From: Pseudomonas sp. Irchel 3H7
GTDB lineage: Bacteria; Pseudomonadota; Gammaproteobacteria; Pseudomonadales; Pseudomonadaceae
Direction of reading: 5' to 3'
Length of the DNA stretch: 64,000 nucleotides
Assembly (NCBI RefSeq): GCF_900187605.1
Contig: NZ_FYEA01000001.1
Coordinates: 62,001 to 126,000 of the forward strand
Within the stretch, counting starts at the first letter, position 1, and each line of letters opens with the position of its first letter. Positions 36,297-44,533 of this stretch are shown here, piece by piece. The translations under genes were made by a program, and so were the position numbers. The notes below the pieces were generated by a model that ran no database searches, had not been told where the DNA came from, and saw only the letters and a list, made by a program, of their open reading frames with translations.

Positions 36297-37022
36297 TCAA
36301 GGCGCCACCGTCACATCGCCCTGTCCACTCTCGGCCAGCGCTGCAGCGACAAACCCTTCAGCCTTCTTGCGCTCGACGAACGCCCGCACATACGCTGCGC
36401 CTGCCTCCCGCCCACGGGGCACCGCCATGGCCTGGCGAATCGCCGTGAATGCGCCGTCCAGCACGCGGTAACGCGCGTCGGCATCCGCGACTTTCTGCAA
36501 TGGCTGACGGACACCGGCGGCGGCATCCAGGTGTTGCTCGATAAACAGGTCAACGGCACCCGCCGAGGTTTCGGCACGCTCCAATTGTGCGTGCTGCAGC
36601 GTGCGACTGAGGAACAGGTCGTAGGCTGCGCCTTTGCCAACGGCCAGTCGCAATCCTGGCTGATCCAGATCCTCGACCTGGCGATACGCCGACTGCACCT
36701 CGACCAGATAAGTCCCCTCGATGATCACGTACGGCTCGCTGAACGCAATCTGCGCCTCACGCACCGGCTCGATGGCGAGGAATGCCAGGTTCCACACGCC
36801 CTCCTCCAGCGCCGCGAAAACCTTGCCCGCCGCATCAAACGTACGCATCTCCAACTCGACACCCAACTCGGCAGCCAGCGCTATCGCCAAAGCCACCGAG
36901 ACACCTTGCGGCGCACCATCCGCCCTGCGCTGCGCCAGCACCGGGTTACCGAAGTTGATCGCGGCATGCAGCACGCCGTCGGGCGCGAGATCGGCCATCA
37001 CGGCCGGGGTGATTGGACTCAT
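36297..37022 (-). CDS. Solute-binding-protein family 3 domain protein without signal peptide
   Basis: A 241-residue protein with the amino-acid-type periplasmic binding fold (LAVGKGAAYDLFLSRTL, VFAALEEGVWNLAFLAIEPVREAQIAFSEPYVIIEGTY). It starts MSPITPAVMADLAPDG at 37022 with AGGGAG about 7 bases upstream, and no hydrophobic leader precedes it, so it appears to be cytoplasmic. No permease or ATPase partner adjoins it. It may be a cytoplasmic ligand-binding or enzyme-like relative. It lies 82 bp from a TetR gene on the same strand. Confidence 0.75.
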   Translation of the reverse strand: MSPITPAVMADLAPDGVLHAAINFGNPVLAQRRADGAPQGVSVALAIALAAELGVELEMRTFDAAGKVFAALEEGVWNLAFLAIEPVREAQIAFSEPYVIIEGTYLVEVQSAYRQVEDLDQPGLRLAVGKGAAYDLFLSRTLQHAQLERAETSAGAVDLFIEQHLDAAAGVRQPLQKVADADARYRVLDGAFTAIRQAMAVPRGREAGAAYVRAFVERKKAEGFVAAALAESGQGDVTVAP

Positions 37023-37103
37023 GGTGTTGCTCCCTGATTGGATAAAAAGTCAGTGTGCGTCGTGGCTGACACTGTCGAGGACACAACACACAGCGCGTAA
37101 GCC

Positions 37104-37679
37104 TTATGTCGTTGCCTGACAGGCACTCAAGTGTTCCAGCGCCCGACGCGTCACCGCATCGATGTAAGCCGCGTCACCATAGACCCGAGCCAGCAGAATC
37201 GCCCCCTCGTAATCCGCCACCCATTGTCGAGCGGTCAGCAAGGCTTGTCCCTCATCGACCTGGCCTTCCAGCAAATGCGCAAACGCCTTGGCCCATGCAT
37301 CGAAAAAGCTGCGAATCGGCTCCAGCAGTTCACTTTTGCCGTACGCCGCATCGACCGCCACCACACCCATCAGGCAACCGATCGAGTCATCCTGAAACAG
37401 CCTCGCCGCCTTACGCCCCATTTTTGTCAGGCGTTCTTCGGGGCTGAGTTTTTCATCAAAAGCTACGGCAAACAGGGTCTGGTTAATTACCTGATGCGTC
37501 CAGTCCAGCACGTCACGCAGCAAGGCTTCCTTATTCGGGTAGTGGTGATAGAAAGACGCCTTGGTGAAGCCGCAGGCGGCAGCAAGCACGTCCATGGTGG
37601 TGCCATGATAGCCAAGGCGCTTGAAGGTATTGGCGCACCGCAGAAGCAGCTCTTCACGGGGGATTTTCAACGGTCGCAC
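37104..37679 (-). CDS. TetR/AcrR-family regulator
   Basis: A 191-residue regulator. The N-terminal helix-turn-helix (CANTFKRLGYHGTTMDVLAAACGFTKASFYHHYPNKEALL) is canonical; a TetR_C-like ligand domain follows. I prefer the GTG start at 37679, which has AGGA 7-8 bases upstream, over the ATG at 37754, which would place the coding region inside the operator pair. It is divergent from the enoyl-CoA hydratase/hydrolase pair and probably represses them. Confidence 0.82.
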   Translation of the reverse strand: MRPLKIPREELLLRCANTFKRLGYHGTTMDVLAAACGFTKASFYHHYPNKEALLRDVLDWTHQVINQTLFAVAFDEKLSPEERLTKMGRKAARLFQDDSIGCLMGVVAVDAAYGKSELLEPIRSFFDAWAKAFAHLLEGQVDEGQALLTARQWVADYEGAILLARVYGDAAYIDAVTRRALEHLSACQATT

Positions 37680-37749
37680 GAGTATTTCCTGATCCGGATA
37701 ACTGGCGGTGATTCTATGACATAAGCCTGCCCTTCTCAATTTGACGGTT

Positions 37750-37789
37750 ACCAACTGTTCGTTTAGTTTCTATTTACCGAACGGATGGT
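37750..37789. promoter_or_regulatory. Candidate twin TetR operator
   Basis: ACCAACTGTTCGTT on the plus strand (37750-37763) and ACCATCCGTTCGGT on the minus strand (37776-37789) share the pattern ACCAWCYGTTCGKT and face each other across 12 bp, in the TetR/enoyl-CoA hydratase divergent promoter. Confidence 0.5.
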
Positions 37790-37828
37790 CAGTAACTGGC
37801 CGCCGACAAAAAATCAGGGAGAGCAGAG

Positions 37829-38626
37829 ATGAACGAAGCCAACAGTGGCCCCGGCCGAGTCACCCGCGAACAACGCGGTCAGTTGTTTTTGATCGGTCTG
37901 GATCGCGCCGGCAAACGCAACGCATTCGACAGTGCAATGCTGACGGACCTGGCATTGGCCATCGGCGAGTATGAGCGCAATGACGAACTGCGCTGCGCCG
38001 TGCTGTTCGCCCATGGCGAGCACTTCACTGCGGGTCTGGACTTGATGGAACTGACGCCAAAACTGGTGTCAGGCGCCTTCAAGTATCCTGAAGAAGGCAT
38101 CGACCCATGGGGCGTTTCCAAACCGCGCAGGCGTAAACCGGTGGTGGTTGCCATTGAAGGCATTTGCTGGACGGCGGGCATCGAATTGATGCTCAACGCC
38201 GACATCAGCATTGCCGCCACCAATGCCCGTTTCGCTCATCTGGAAGTGTTGCGCGGGATCTCACCCGCCGGCGGTTCCACCGTGCGCTTCACCCGCGCAG
38301 CGGGCTGGACCGCCGCCATGCGCTACATGCTCACGGGGGAAGAGTTCGATGCCACTGCCGCCCTGCACATGCGCCTGCTGACCGAAGTGGTCGCACCCGG
38401 CCAGACTCTGGCACGCGCCATCGAGTACGCCGAACGCATTGCCAAGGCTGCGCCTCTGGCGATTCAGGCGACGCTGCAATCGGCGTTTCTGGCGCAGGAT
38501 CAGGGTGACGATGCGGCACTGTCGAAGCTTGATGAACAACTGCTGGCCCTGATCAAAACCGAGGATGTCCGCGAAGGCGTCATGGCGATGATGCAAAAGC
38601 GCGAACCGCAGTTCAAAGGTCGCTGA
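37829..38626 (+). CDS. Crotonase/enoyl-CoA hydratase family protein
   Basis: A 265-residue crotonase-fold protein, start at 37829 with AGGGAG upstream. The oxyanion-hole segments are HGEHFTAGLDLMEL and GICWTAGIELMLNADI. The usual catalytic Glu pair is only partly evident, so hydratase, isomerase or hydrolase activity is possible. It is followed by an alpha/beta hydrolase 31 bp away, and both are likely controlled by the divergent TetR regulator. Fatty-acid or CoA-thioester metabolism is the general setting. Confidence 0.85.
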   Translation: MNEANSGPGRVTREQRGQLFLIGLDRAGKRNAFDSAMLTDLALAIGEYERNDELRCAVLFAHGEHFTAGLDLMELTPKLVSGAFKYPEEGIDPWGVSKPRRRKPVVVAIEGICWTAGIELMLNADISIAATNARFAHLEVLRGISPAGGSTVRFTRAAGWTAAMRYMLTGEEFDATAALHMRLLTEVVAPGQTLARAIEYAERIAKAAPLAIQATLQSAFLAQDQGDDAALSKLDEQLLALIKTEDVREGVMAMMQKREPQFKGR

Positions 38627-38657
38627 AGGCTTTGCTCAACTCACTCGGAACAATTTC

Positions 38658-39551
38658 ATGAACACCATGGCCGCAGCCTTCACCGAATCGATCCAGAGAC
38701 AGGACATCGCCCTCATTGCCCGCGATGGTTATCCGTTGTCAGCCAAGCGCTACAGCGCGCCGGGCGCGGTCAAAGGCAACCTGATCATGGCCGGCGCCAC
38801 CGGGGTGCAACAGCGTTTTTATCGGCGCTTTGCCGAGCATGCAGCGCGTCAGGTCTTCAATGTCCTGACCCTCGATTACCGGGGCATCGGTGAATCGAAG
38901 CCGGCTTCCCTCAAAGGCTTTGAGATGTCTTATCTGGATTGGGCTTATCAGGATCTGGCGGCGGCAGTGGACCTGCTAAGCCAGGAAGCGTTGCCGTTGT
39001 ATTGGGTCGGCCATTCGTTTGGTGGTCACGCGATTGGTCTGTTGCCCAATCACCACGCCCTGACGGCTTGCTACACCTTGGGCAGTGGTGCGGGATGGAG
39101 CGGCTGGATGTCCAGAGCCGAGGCCTGGAAAATCCGTCTGATGTGGACGTTTGTGCTGCCGGTGATTGTCGCCCGCAAAGGCTACATGGCCTGGAGCATG
39201 CTGGGCATGGGCGATGATTTGCCGCTGGGTGTTTACAACGACTGGAAACGCTGGTGCAAATTCCCCCACTACTACTTCGACGACCCCGAGATGAGCCATC
39301 TGCATGCGCTCTACGCCGAAGTCACAACGCCATGCGTTTTCGCCACGTCGGTCGATGATCCGTGGGCGCCGCCGCGTTCGCGCGATGCGTTTGTCAAAGC
39401 CATGGTGAATGCACCGCTGACATTGCTGGATTTGCAGCCGCCACTGGGCAGCAAACCGTACGGGCACATGGGTTACTTCCGCGAAAGCGCACAGCCGTTG
39501 TGGGATGAGGTGCTTGATTGGCTGCAAAGCGTCCCTGCACACACCACATAA
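38658..39551 (+). CDS. Alpha/beta-fold hydrolase
   Basis: A 297-residue protein. GATGVQQRFYRRFAEHAA, the DYRGIGESKP segment and nucleophile elbow WVGHSFGGHAIG (Ser near 118) mark the fold; a C-terminal GHMGYFRES segment supplies a His. It belongs to the COG4757-like group of uncharacterised hydrolases. It follows the enoyl-CoA hydratase gene and is probably in the same TetR-controlled unit. Confidence 0.82.
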   Translation: MNTMAAAFTESIQRQDIALIARDGYPLSAKRYSAPGAVKGNLIMAGATGVQQRFYRRFAEHAARQVFNVLTLDYRGIGESKPASLKGFEMSYLDWAYQDLAAAVDLLSQEALPLYWVGHSFGGHAIGLLPNHHALTACYTLGSGAGWSGWMSRAEAWKIRLMWTFVLPVIVARKGYMAWSMLGMGDDLPLGVYNDWKRWCKFPHYYFDDPEMSHLHALYAEVTTPCVFATSVDDPWAPPRSRDAFVKAMVNAPLTLLDLQPPLGSKPYGHMGYFRESAQPLWDEVLDWLQSVPAHTT

Positions 39552-39552
39552 C

Positions 39553-39750
39553 TTGTAGGAGCTGCCGCAGGCTGCGATCTGTTGATCTTGCTGTTAAAAA
39601 CAAGATCAACAGATCGCAGCCTCGTTTCACTCGACAGCTCCTACAGGAGTGCATTCCAACTGTGGGAGCGAGCCTGCTCGCGAATGCGCTGTGTCATTCA
39701 AAATTGTTGGTGACTGACACGGCCTCTTCGCGAGCAAGCTCGCTCCCACA
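39553..39750. repeat. REP pair with a variant arm plus adjacent REPIN
   Basis: GGAGCTGCCGCAGGCTGCGA REP faces an arm enlarged to GAGCTGTCGAGTGAAACGAG (39553-39645); a GTGGGAGCGAGCCTGCTCGC pair follows (39660-39750). Confidence 0.9.
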
Positions 39751-39765
39751 GAGGGTTTATGGTGT

Positions 39766-40557
39766 TTAGGTGATCGGGGAATAGCCTTCGATTTCATCCG
39801 GCCATGCGGTGAGGATTTCGAAGCCCGTCTCCGTCACCGCCACCATATGCTCCCACTGCGCTGACAACGAGCCATCCTTGGTCAGCACCGTCCAGCCATC
39901 GGGCATGTTCTTCACATGGCGCTTGCCGGCATTGAGCATCGGCTCCACGGTAAAAATCATCCCCGCCTTCAACTTCATGCCCTGATTGGGAAAGCCGTAA
40001 TGCAGGATTTGCGGTTCATCGTGATAGACCTTGCCGATCCCGTGCCCGCAATACTCACGCACGACGCTGAAGCCTTCCTTTTCCGCCAACGTCTGGATCG
40101 CGTGGCCGATATCGCCCAAGGTGGCGCCCGGCTTGACCACGCGAATACCCGCGCACATGGCGTCATAGGTAGTCTTGATCAGATGCTGCGCTTCAGGTGT
40201 TGCCTCGCCGACCACGTACATGCGGCTGGTATCACCGAACCAGCCATCCTTGATCACCGCGATGTCGAGGTTGACGATATCGCCATCCTTCAGCGGTGTG
40301 CCCGACGGGATGCCGTGGCACACCACATCGTTGACCGAGGCGCAGACGGTTTTCGGAAAACCGTGATAACCGACGTTGGCCGGCACTGCTTTTTGCACAT
40401 TGACGATGTAGTCGTTGCACAGTTTGTCGAGTTGATCAGTGGTGACGCCCGCCTTGACGTGCGGCACCAGCATCGCCAGTACTTCGGCGGCGAGTTTGCC
40501 GGCGGCGCGCGATTGAGCGATGTCGGCCGGGGTGTTGATCTTGATCTGGTTTCTCAT
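39766..40557 (-). CDS. map: Type I methionine aminopeptidase
   Basis: A 263-residue peptidase starting MRNQIKINTPADIAQSRAAG at 40557. Metal ligands are visible in order: VNLDIAVIKDGWFGDTSR (two Asp), HGIGKVYHDEPQILHYG (His), FTVEPMLN (Glu) and the C-terminal MVAVTETGFEIL (Glu). It removes the initiator Met from nascent proteins. The start overlaps the stop of a small ParD-like gene (ATGA), so this copy is translated from a two-gene unit rather than from the housekeeping map next to rpsB, and it is probably an accessory enzyme. Confidence 0.92.
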   Translation of the reverse strand: MRNQIKINTPADIAQSRAAGKLAAEVLAMLVPHVKAGVTTDQLDKLCNDYIVNVQKAVPANVGYHGFPKTVCASVNDVVCHGIPSGTPLKDGDIVNLDIAVIKDGWFGDTSRMYVVGEATPEAQHLIKTTYDAMCAGIRVVKPGATLGDIGHAIQTLAEKEGFSVVREYCGHGIGKVYHDEPQILHYGFPNQGMKLKAGMIFTVEPMLNAGKRHVKNMPDGWTVLTKDGSLSAQWEHMVAVTETGFEILTAWPDEIEGYSPIT

Positions 40558-40781
40558 GCGCTGACGGCTTCCTGAGTCAGTTGTTGCAGATCCAGCCCGC
40601 CGTTCTGTTCGGCGCGGATCAGCAAGCGGCAAATGGCGCTGTGGTCGAGGTTGGGGTGCAGTTCGGCGAGCATGCCGATGCGCATCCAGTGCTCGGCCTG
40701 CGCGTTGATCGAGCGGCTGAGCGCATTGCTGGAGATGCGCAGGTTCTCGTGCATGTCCTCTGAAATCTTTACGATGCCCAT
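40554..40781 (-). CDS. ParD-like antitoxin-type protein
   Basis: A 75-residue protein: MGIVKISEDMHENLRISSNALSRSINAQAEHWMRIG has the ribbon-helix-helix pattern of ParD-like proteins, followed by a helical tail. RHH proteins bind DNA as dimers and usually autoregulate. It directly precedes and overlaps the methionine aminopeptidase gene instead of a ParE toxin, an unusual partner. An inverted repeat at 40793-40816, directly upstream of the start, could be its operator. Confidence 0.82.
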   Translation of the reverse strand: MGIVKISEDMHENLRISSNALSRSINAQAEHWMRIGMLAELHPNLDHSAICRLLIRAEQNGGLDLQQLTQEAVSA

Positions 40782-40792
40782 ATATGAATCCG

Positions 40793-40816
40793 ATACGATG
40801 TGTATATGGATCGTAT
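40793..40816. promoter_or_regulatory. Inverted repeat upstream of parD-like/map unit
   Basis: ATACGAT (40793-40799) and ATCGTAT (40810-40816) form a perfect 7-bp inverted repeat with a 10-bp spacer, 12 bp upstream of the ParD-like start. A candidate autoregulatory operator. Confidence 0.5.
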
Positions 40817-40854
40817 ATTAGCCAAGCATCCACCAAAATTGCAAACACACACGC

Positions 40855-40960
40855 TGATCGTTCCCACGCTCCTGCGTGGGAATGCAGCCCGTGACGCTCC
40901 GCGTCACTGGACGCGGAGCGTCCCTAGAGGCATTACCACGCGGAGCGTGGGAACGATCAG
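40855..40960. repeat. REP/REPIN element, GATCGTTCCCACGC family
   Basis: Inverted TGATCGTTCCCACGC arms with inner GGACGCGGAGCGTCC-type repeats, same architecture as 10791-10897. Confidence 0.9.
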
Positions 40961-40985
40961 TTCGCGGCATTGCCAAATCGCGGGC

Positions 40986-41011
40986 AAAAAAAAGCTGCCA
41001 AATTCGGCAGC
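40986..41011 (-). terminator. Intrinsic terminator, minus strand, orphan
   Basis: Read on the minus strand: GCTGCC, 6-base loop, GGCAGC, then eight T. No annotated gene ends here; it would stop a short transcript from the Pho-box promoter 35 bp upstream. Confidence 0.7.
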
Positions 41012-41037
41012 AAAAACTTTAAGAACACGCGATGTAT
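40986..41037 (-). ncRNA. Candidate PhoB-dependent small RNA (about 52 nt)
   Basis: A Pho-box promoter (41045-41079) and an intrinsic terminator (40986-41011) are all that lie in this stretch of the minus strand. The predicted transcript starts near 41037, has a short A/U-rich 5' part and ends in the terminator stem and U-tract, the shape of an Hfq-type small RNA. No open frame of useful length is inside. Existence is a prediction from signals only. Confidence 0.35.
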
Positions 41038-41044
41038 TGGCCTC

Positions 41045-41079
41045 AGCATAGACGCCGGATAATGACAGTGTCATGACAG
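41045..41079 (-). promoter_or_regulatory. Pho box and -10 element
   Basis: On the minus strand CTGTCATGACACTGTCAT (41062-41079) is an exact match to CTGTCATN4CTGTCAT. Eleven bases later TATGCT (41045-41050) fits a -10, the normal spacing for PhoB-activated promoters. It points away from the Ppx gene. Confidence 0.6.
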
Positions 41080-41190
41080 CCGCAAATTCATTGAACCGCC
41101 CCTGCCCCGTCATCAGGATGTCATCAAGATCACGGCAGAATCCTCGCAAACCGTATTGAGCCTCGCGACGGATGCTCTGCAAGGATTCCC

Positions 41191-42126
41191 ATGAAAGACG
41201 ACGCCTCGCTGTTTGCCGCCATCGACCTGGGTTCGAATGCCTTTCGCCTGATGATCGGCCAGTCGGTGCGCAGTCGAAAGGGCCTGCAGATTCAGGAAGT
41301 GAAAACCCTGCGTGAACCGGTGCGGCTTGCCGAAGGCTTTGATGGCGGTGCGCTGGATGCACTGGCACTGGATCGCGGCTGGCAGGCATTGGCGCGATTC
41401 GGCAAGAAACTGCGCGGTTTCGAGGCCGGCCGGGTGCGTGCGGTGGCGACCAGTGCGGTGCGTGAAGCGGATAACGCGCAGCTGTTTCTGGCCAGTGCCG
41501 AGCGGCATCTGGGCTTTCCCATCGACGTCATTTGCGGCCATGAAGAGGCGCGGCTGGTCTACGCCGGCGTAACTCACGCCTTGCCCAGCGCCGACGACCT
41601 GCGCCTGGTGGTCGACATCGGCGGAGGCTCCACCGAGCTGATCCTCGGCCAGGGCTCACAACCGTTGTTAACCGAAAGCATCGCCATCGGCAGCGGCACC
41701 TTGAGCACGCGATTCTTTCGCGGCGGCGATGTGTCCGCCGGCGCGCTACAGGAGGCCGAACGCTTCGCCATCCTGCAGTTTGAACACGTCGCCAAGCGCT
41801 ATCGCGCGCAAGGCTGGCAGCAGACCATCGGCTCTTCCGGCACCGCACGCATGCTGGCCAAAGTGCTCAAGGCCAATCGCCTCAACGACTTCGGCCAGGA
41901 CGGCATCACCTACGGCGGTCTGCTGCGCCTGTCGTTACTTCTGCTGAAAGTGAACAACGTGCAACAGCTCAAGCTCGCCGGCCTGCAACCCCATCGCCAG
42001 AGCATTCTGCCCGGCGGTCTGGTGTTGATGCTGGCGGCGTTCAAAGTGTTCGGCATCGCGCAAATGCTGCCCTCCGAACCGGGCCTGCGTTTAGGCGTGT
42101 TGCACGGTTTGATGAGCCAGCACTAA
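41191..42126 (+). CDS. Ppx/GppA phosphatase family protein (short form)
   Basis: A 311-residue protein of the sugar-kinase/actin fold, start at 41191. It has the phosphate-1 loop AAIDLGSNAFRLMIG, the AVATSAVREA segment and phosphate-2 loop DIGGGSTELILG. It equals only the catalytic core of the roughly 500-residue exopolyphosphatase Ppx and lacks the C-terminal helical domains, as in the shorter PPX2/Ppx-GppA proteins. It probably cleaves polyphosphate or (p)ppGpp-type compounds. A Pho box lies upstream on the opposite strand; direct control of this gene by it is doubtful because of orientation. Confidence 0.88.
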   Translation: MKDDASLFAAIDLGSNAFRLMIGQSVRSRKGLQIQEVKTLREPVRLAEGFDGGALDALALDRGWQALARFGKKLRGFEAGRVRAVATSAVREADNAQLFLASAERHLGFPIDVICGHEEARLVYAGVTHALPSADDLRLVVDIGGGSTELILGQGSQPLLTESIAIGSGTLSTRFFRGGDVSAGALQEAERFAILQFEHVAKRYRAQGWQQTIGSSGTARMLAKVLKANRLNDFGQDGITYGGLLRLSLLLLKVNNVQQLKLAGLQPHRQSILPGGLVLMLAAFKVFGIAQMLPSEPGLRLGVLHGLMSQH

Positions 42127-42182
42127 TCCTCGCCGCAACAGATTCGTCTCCCCTTCAGCGGCTTGATCGACTACCATGCCGC

Positions 42183-42355
42183 CGCTGGTTCCCGAACGGG
42201 ACTAACAGGGAATCCGAGGTGCTTGCACAGCATTGACCGGAACTGCCCCCGCAACTGTAGGTGCCGAGCCTGCTCCACGACTGCCACTGGGTGAATCCCG
42301 GGAAGGCCGGAGCCAGGCGATGACGCATCAGTCAGGAGACCTGCCGGCACAGTGA
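42183..42355 (+). promoter_or_regulatory. Cobalamin riboswitch
   Basis: The conserved blocks of the adenosylcobalamin aptamer are in order: GGTTCCCGAACGGGACTAAC, AGGGAATCCG, TGCCCCCGCAACTGT, CACTGGGTGAATCCCGGGAA, GGCCGGAGCCAGG and the B12 box CAGTCAGGAGACCTGCCGGC. It ends about 150 bp before the binding-protein gene, so B12 should shut off the importer. Confidence 0.92.
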
Positions 42356-42506
42356 TTACTAACCGGCGGGGTGTCCGGGAAGGACATCGTGCCGTGTACT
42401 TCTGCTTTTGATGACCGGCCTTGCGCAGTTCCCCTGACCGCGTTCGATGGTGTGTTTCCGATCCGTACTCTCCCGCTCCCCGTACGGTTCCCCTGGAGAC
42501 TGCCCC

Positions 42507-43520
42507 ATGCTGCTGCCCCGCATCGCCACCCTCATCACCGGCCTGAGCCTTAGCGCCATGGCGCAAGCGGCACCGACGGTCTATCCGCTGACGATCGAAA
42601 ACTGCGGCAGCACCCTCAATTTCCAACACGCACCGACGCGCACCGTGACCATCGGCCAGGCCGGCACGGAAATGCTCTACGCCATGGGCCTGGGCGATAA
42701 AGTCGTCGGCACCTCACTGTGGTTCAACAATGTGCTGGCCAAGTACAAGCCGCAGGACGACAAGATCGAACGCCTGGCCGACAACGAACCGAGTTTCGAG
42801 TCGGTGATCGGCAAGCGCCCGGAACTGGTCGCCGTGGAGCTGGAATGGATGGTCGGCCCGCAAGGCGCGGTCGGCACCCGTGAGCAATTTCATGAATTGA
42901 AGATTCCGACCTACCTGCTGCCCTCCGATTGCGAAGCCAAGGACAACCTCGTCGGCGCCGACGGCACGCGACTGGCGCCGTTTCGCATCGAGACGATTTA
43001 CAAAAGCGTGAGCCAACTGGCGCAAATCTTTGATGTGCAGGAGCGTGGCCAGCAACTCAATGATCAACTCAAGGCCAGCCTCGCCAAGTCGATTGCCACC
43101 GCCCAAGGTAAACAACTCAAGGACGCCAGCGCGCTGGTGTGGTTCTCCAGCGCACAAATGGACATCGAGCCATTTGTGGCCGGGCACAAAGGCGTTCCCG
43201 ATTTCATGCTCAGCACCCTCGGCGTGCGCAACGTCGTGCAGTCCGATGAAGAGTGGCCAACAGTCGGCTGGGAAACCATCGCCAAGGCCAACCCGACTTT
43301 CCTTGTGATCGCGCGCATGGATCGTCGACGCTTCCCCGCTGACGACTATGAAAAGAAACTCGCCTTTCTGCGCAGCGACCCGGTGACACGCAACATGGAC
43401 GCGGTGAAACACAACCGCATCATCATTCTCGACGCCATGGCCATGCAGGCAAGCCTGCGCATGTTCGACGGCATCGAGCAACTGGCCACGGCCATCAACG
43501 GCTATGACCTGTCGCAATGA
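42507..43520 (+). CDS. ABC transporter substrate-binding protein, cobalamin-regulated (BtuF-like)
   Basis: A 337-residue periplasmic protein of the BtuF/FepB fold with a signal peptide (ending SAMAQAA). Start at 42507 (GGAG upstream; the frame from 42447 runs into the leader). The TRTVTIGQAGTEMLYAMGLGDKVVG opening is typical. The riboswitch implies a corrinoid, cobalt or a B12-linked siderophore-like ligand; cobalamin is the simplest reading but the fold does not settle it. It overlaps the permease gene by 4 bp. Confidence 0.87.
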   Translation: MLLPRIATLITGLSLSAMAQAAPTVYPLTIENCGSTLNFQHAPTRTVTIGQAGTEMLYAMGLGDKVVGTSLWFNNVLAKYKPQDDKIERLADNEPSFESVIGKRPELVAVELEWMVGPQGAVGTREQFHELKIPTYLLPSDCEAKDNLVGADGTRLAPFRIETIYKSVSQLAQIFDVQERGQQLNDQLKASLAKSIATAQGKQLKDASALVWFSSAQMDIEPFVAGHKGVPDFMLSTLGVRNVVQSDEEWPTVGWETIAKANPTFLVIARMDRRRFPADDYEKKLAFLRSDPVTRNMDAVKHNRIIILDAMAMQASLRMFDGIEQLATAINGYDLSQ

Positions 43521-44533
43521 GTGCCAGCCTGATCCGTACGTTGCTGGCCCTGGCGACGCTGTTGATTGCAGTGGTTGCGGGCGTGGCCATTGGTGAGACA
43601 TCGATTGAACCGGGCGTGGTCGTGCAAGTGCTGGCGAACAAATTGTGGGGCGCCGGATACGCGCTGGATCCTATCGATGAAGGCATCGTCTGGAACTACC
43701 GCCTGACCCGCGCGCTGGTCGCAGCCGCGTGCGGTGCCGGTCTGGCGACGTGCGGGGTGATTTTGCAGTCGCTGCTGCGTAATCCGCTGGCCGATCCCTA
43801 CTTGCTGGGGATTTCTGCCGGCGCCTCGACCGGGGCGGTGATGGTCGCGCTGCTTGGCGTTGGCGCGGGGATGATCTCATTGTCAGTCGGTGCATTCGCC
43901 GGCGCGGTCACGGCGTTCGTGCTGGTGATTCTGCTGGCGCGAGTCAGCGGTTCGGCCAGCGGCACCGGGCAGATCATTCTTGCCGGGATCGCCGGTTCGC
44001 AGTTATTCAATGCCCTGACGGCGTTTCTGATTACTCGTTCGGCCAGCTCCGAACAGGCGCGCGGCATCATGTTCTGGCTGCTGGGCAATCTTGGTGGTGT
44101 GCGCTGGCCATCGGTGTGGCTGGCAGTGCCGGTTGCCGTGCTGGGACTGGTCGTGTGCCTGTGGCATCGGCGGGCGCTGGATGCGTTTACCTTTGGCGCG
44201 GATTCGGCGGCATCCCTCGGCATTCCGGTGCGGCGCGTGCAGATTCTGCTGATTGGCTGCGCGGCGTTGGTGACAGCGGTGATGGTGTCGATTGTCGGTT
44301 CGATCGGTTTTGTCGGACTGGTGATTCCCCACGCCGCGCGGCTGTTGCTCGGTACGGGTCATGCGCGATTGCTGCCGGCCAGTGCCTTGGGCGGCGCGGT
44401 GTTTTTGATTGCTGCTGATGTGCTGTCGCGCACGCTGATCAAGGGTCAGGTGATTCCGGTCGGGGTGATTACCGCGCTGGTCGGTGCGCCGGTGTTCGCC
44501 TTGATTCTGGTTGGCCGCAGGTCCGCGCGATGA
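43517..44533 (+). CDS. FecCD-family ABC permease (BtuC-like)
   Basis: A 338-residue permease with about ten helices; RNPLADPYLLGISAGASTGAV and GSIGFVGLVIPHAARLLLG are the FecCD signature loops. It forms the channel of the B12-controlled importer and overlaps both neighbouring genes by 4 bp. Confidence 0.9.
   Translation: MSASLIRTLLALATLLIAVVAGVAIGETSIEPGVVVQVLANKLWGAGYALDPIDEGIVWNYRLTRALVAAACGAGLATCGVILQSLLRNPLADPYLLGISAGASTGAVMVALLGVGAGMISLSVGAFAGAVTAFVLVILLARVSGSASGTGQIILAGIAGSQLFNALTAFLITRSASSEQARGIMFWLLGNLGGVRWPSVWLAVPVAVLGLVVCLWHRRALDAFTFGADSAASLGIPVRRVQILLIGCAALVTAVMVSIVGSIGFVGLVIPHAARLLLGTGHARLLPASALGGAVFLIAADVLSRTLIKGQVIPVGVITALVGAPVFALILVGRRSAR

Noticed and set aside
37679..37754. 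ATG start of the TetR gene at 37754
   Set aside because: The first 25 residues do not look like a TetR N-terminus and would overlap the operator pair; the GTG at 37679 has a good ribosome site.
41062..41079. Pho box as promoter element of the Ppx/GppA gene
   Set aside because: The repeats and the -10 read on the minus strand, away from the gene; kept as a small-RNA promoter instead.
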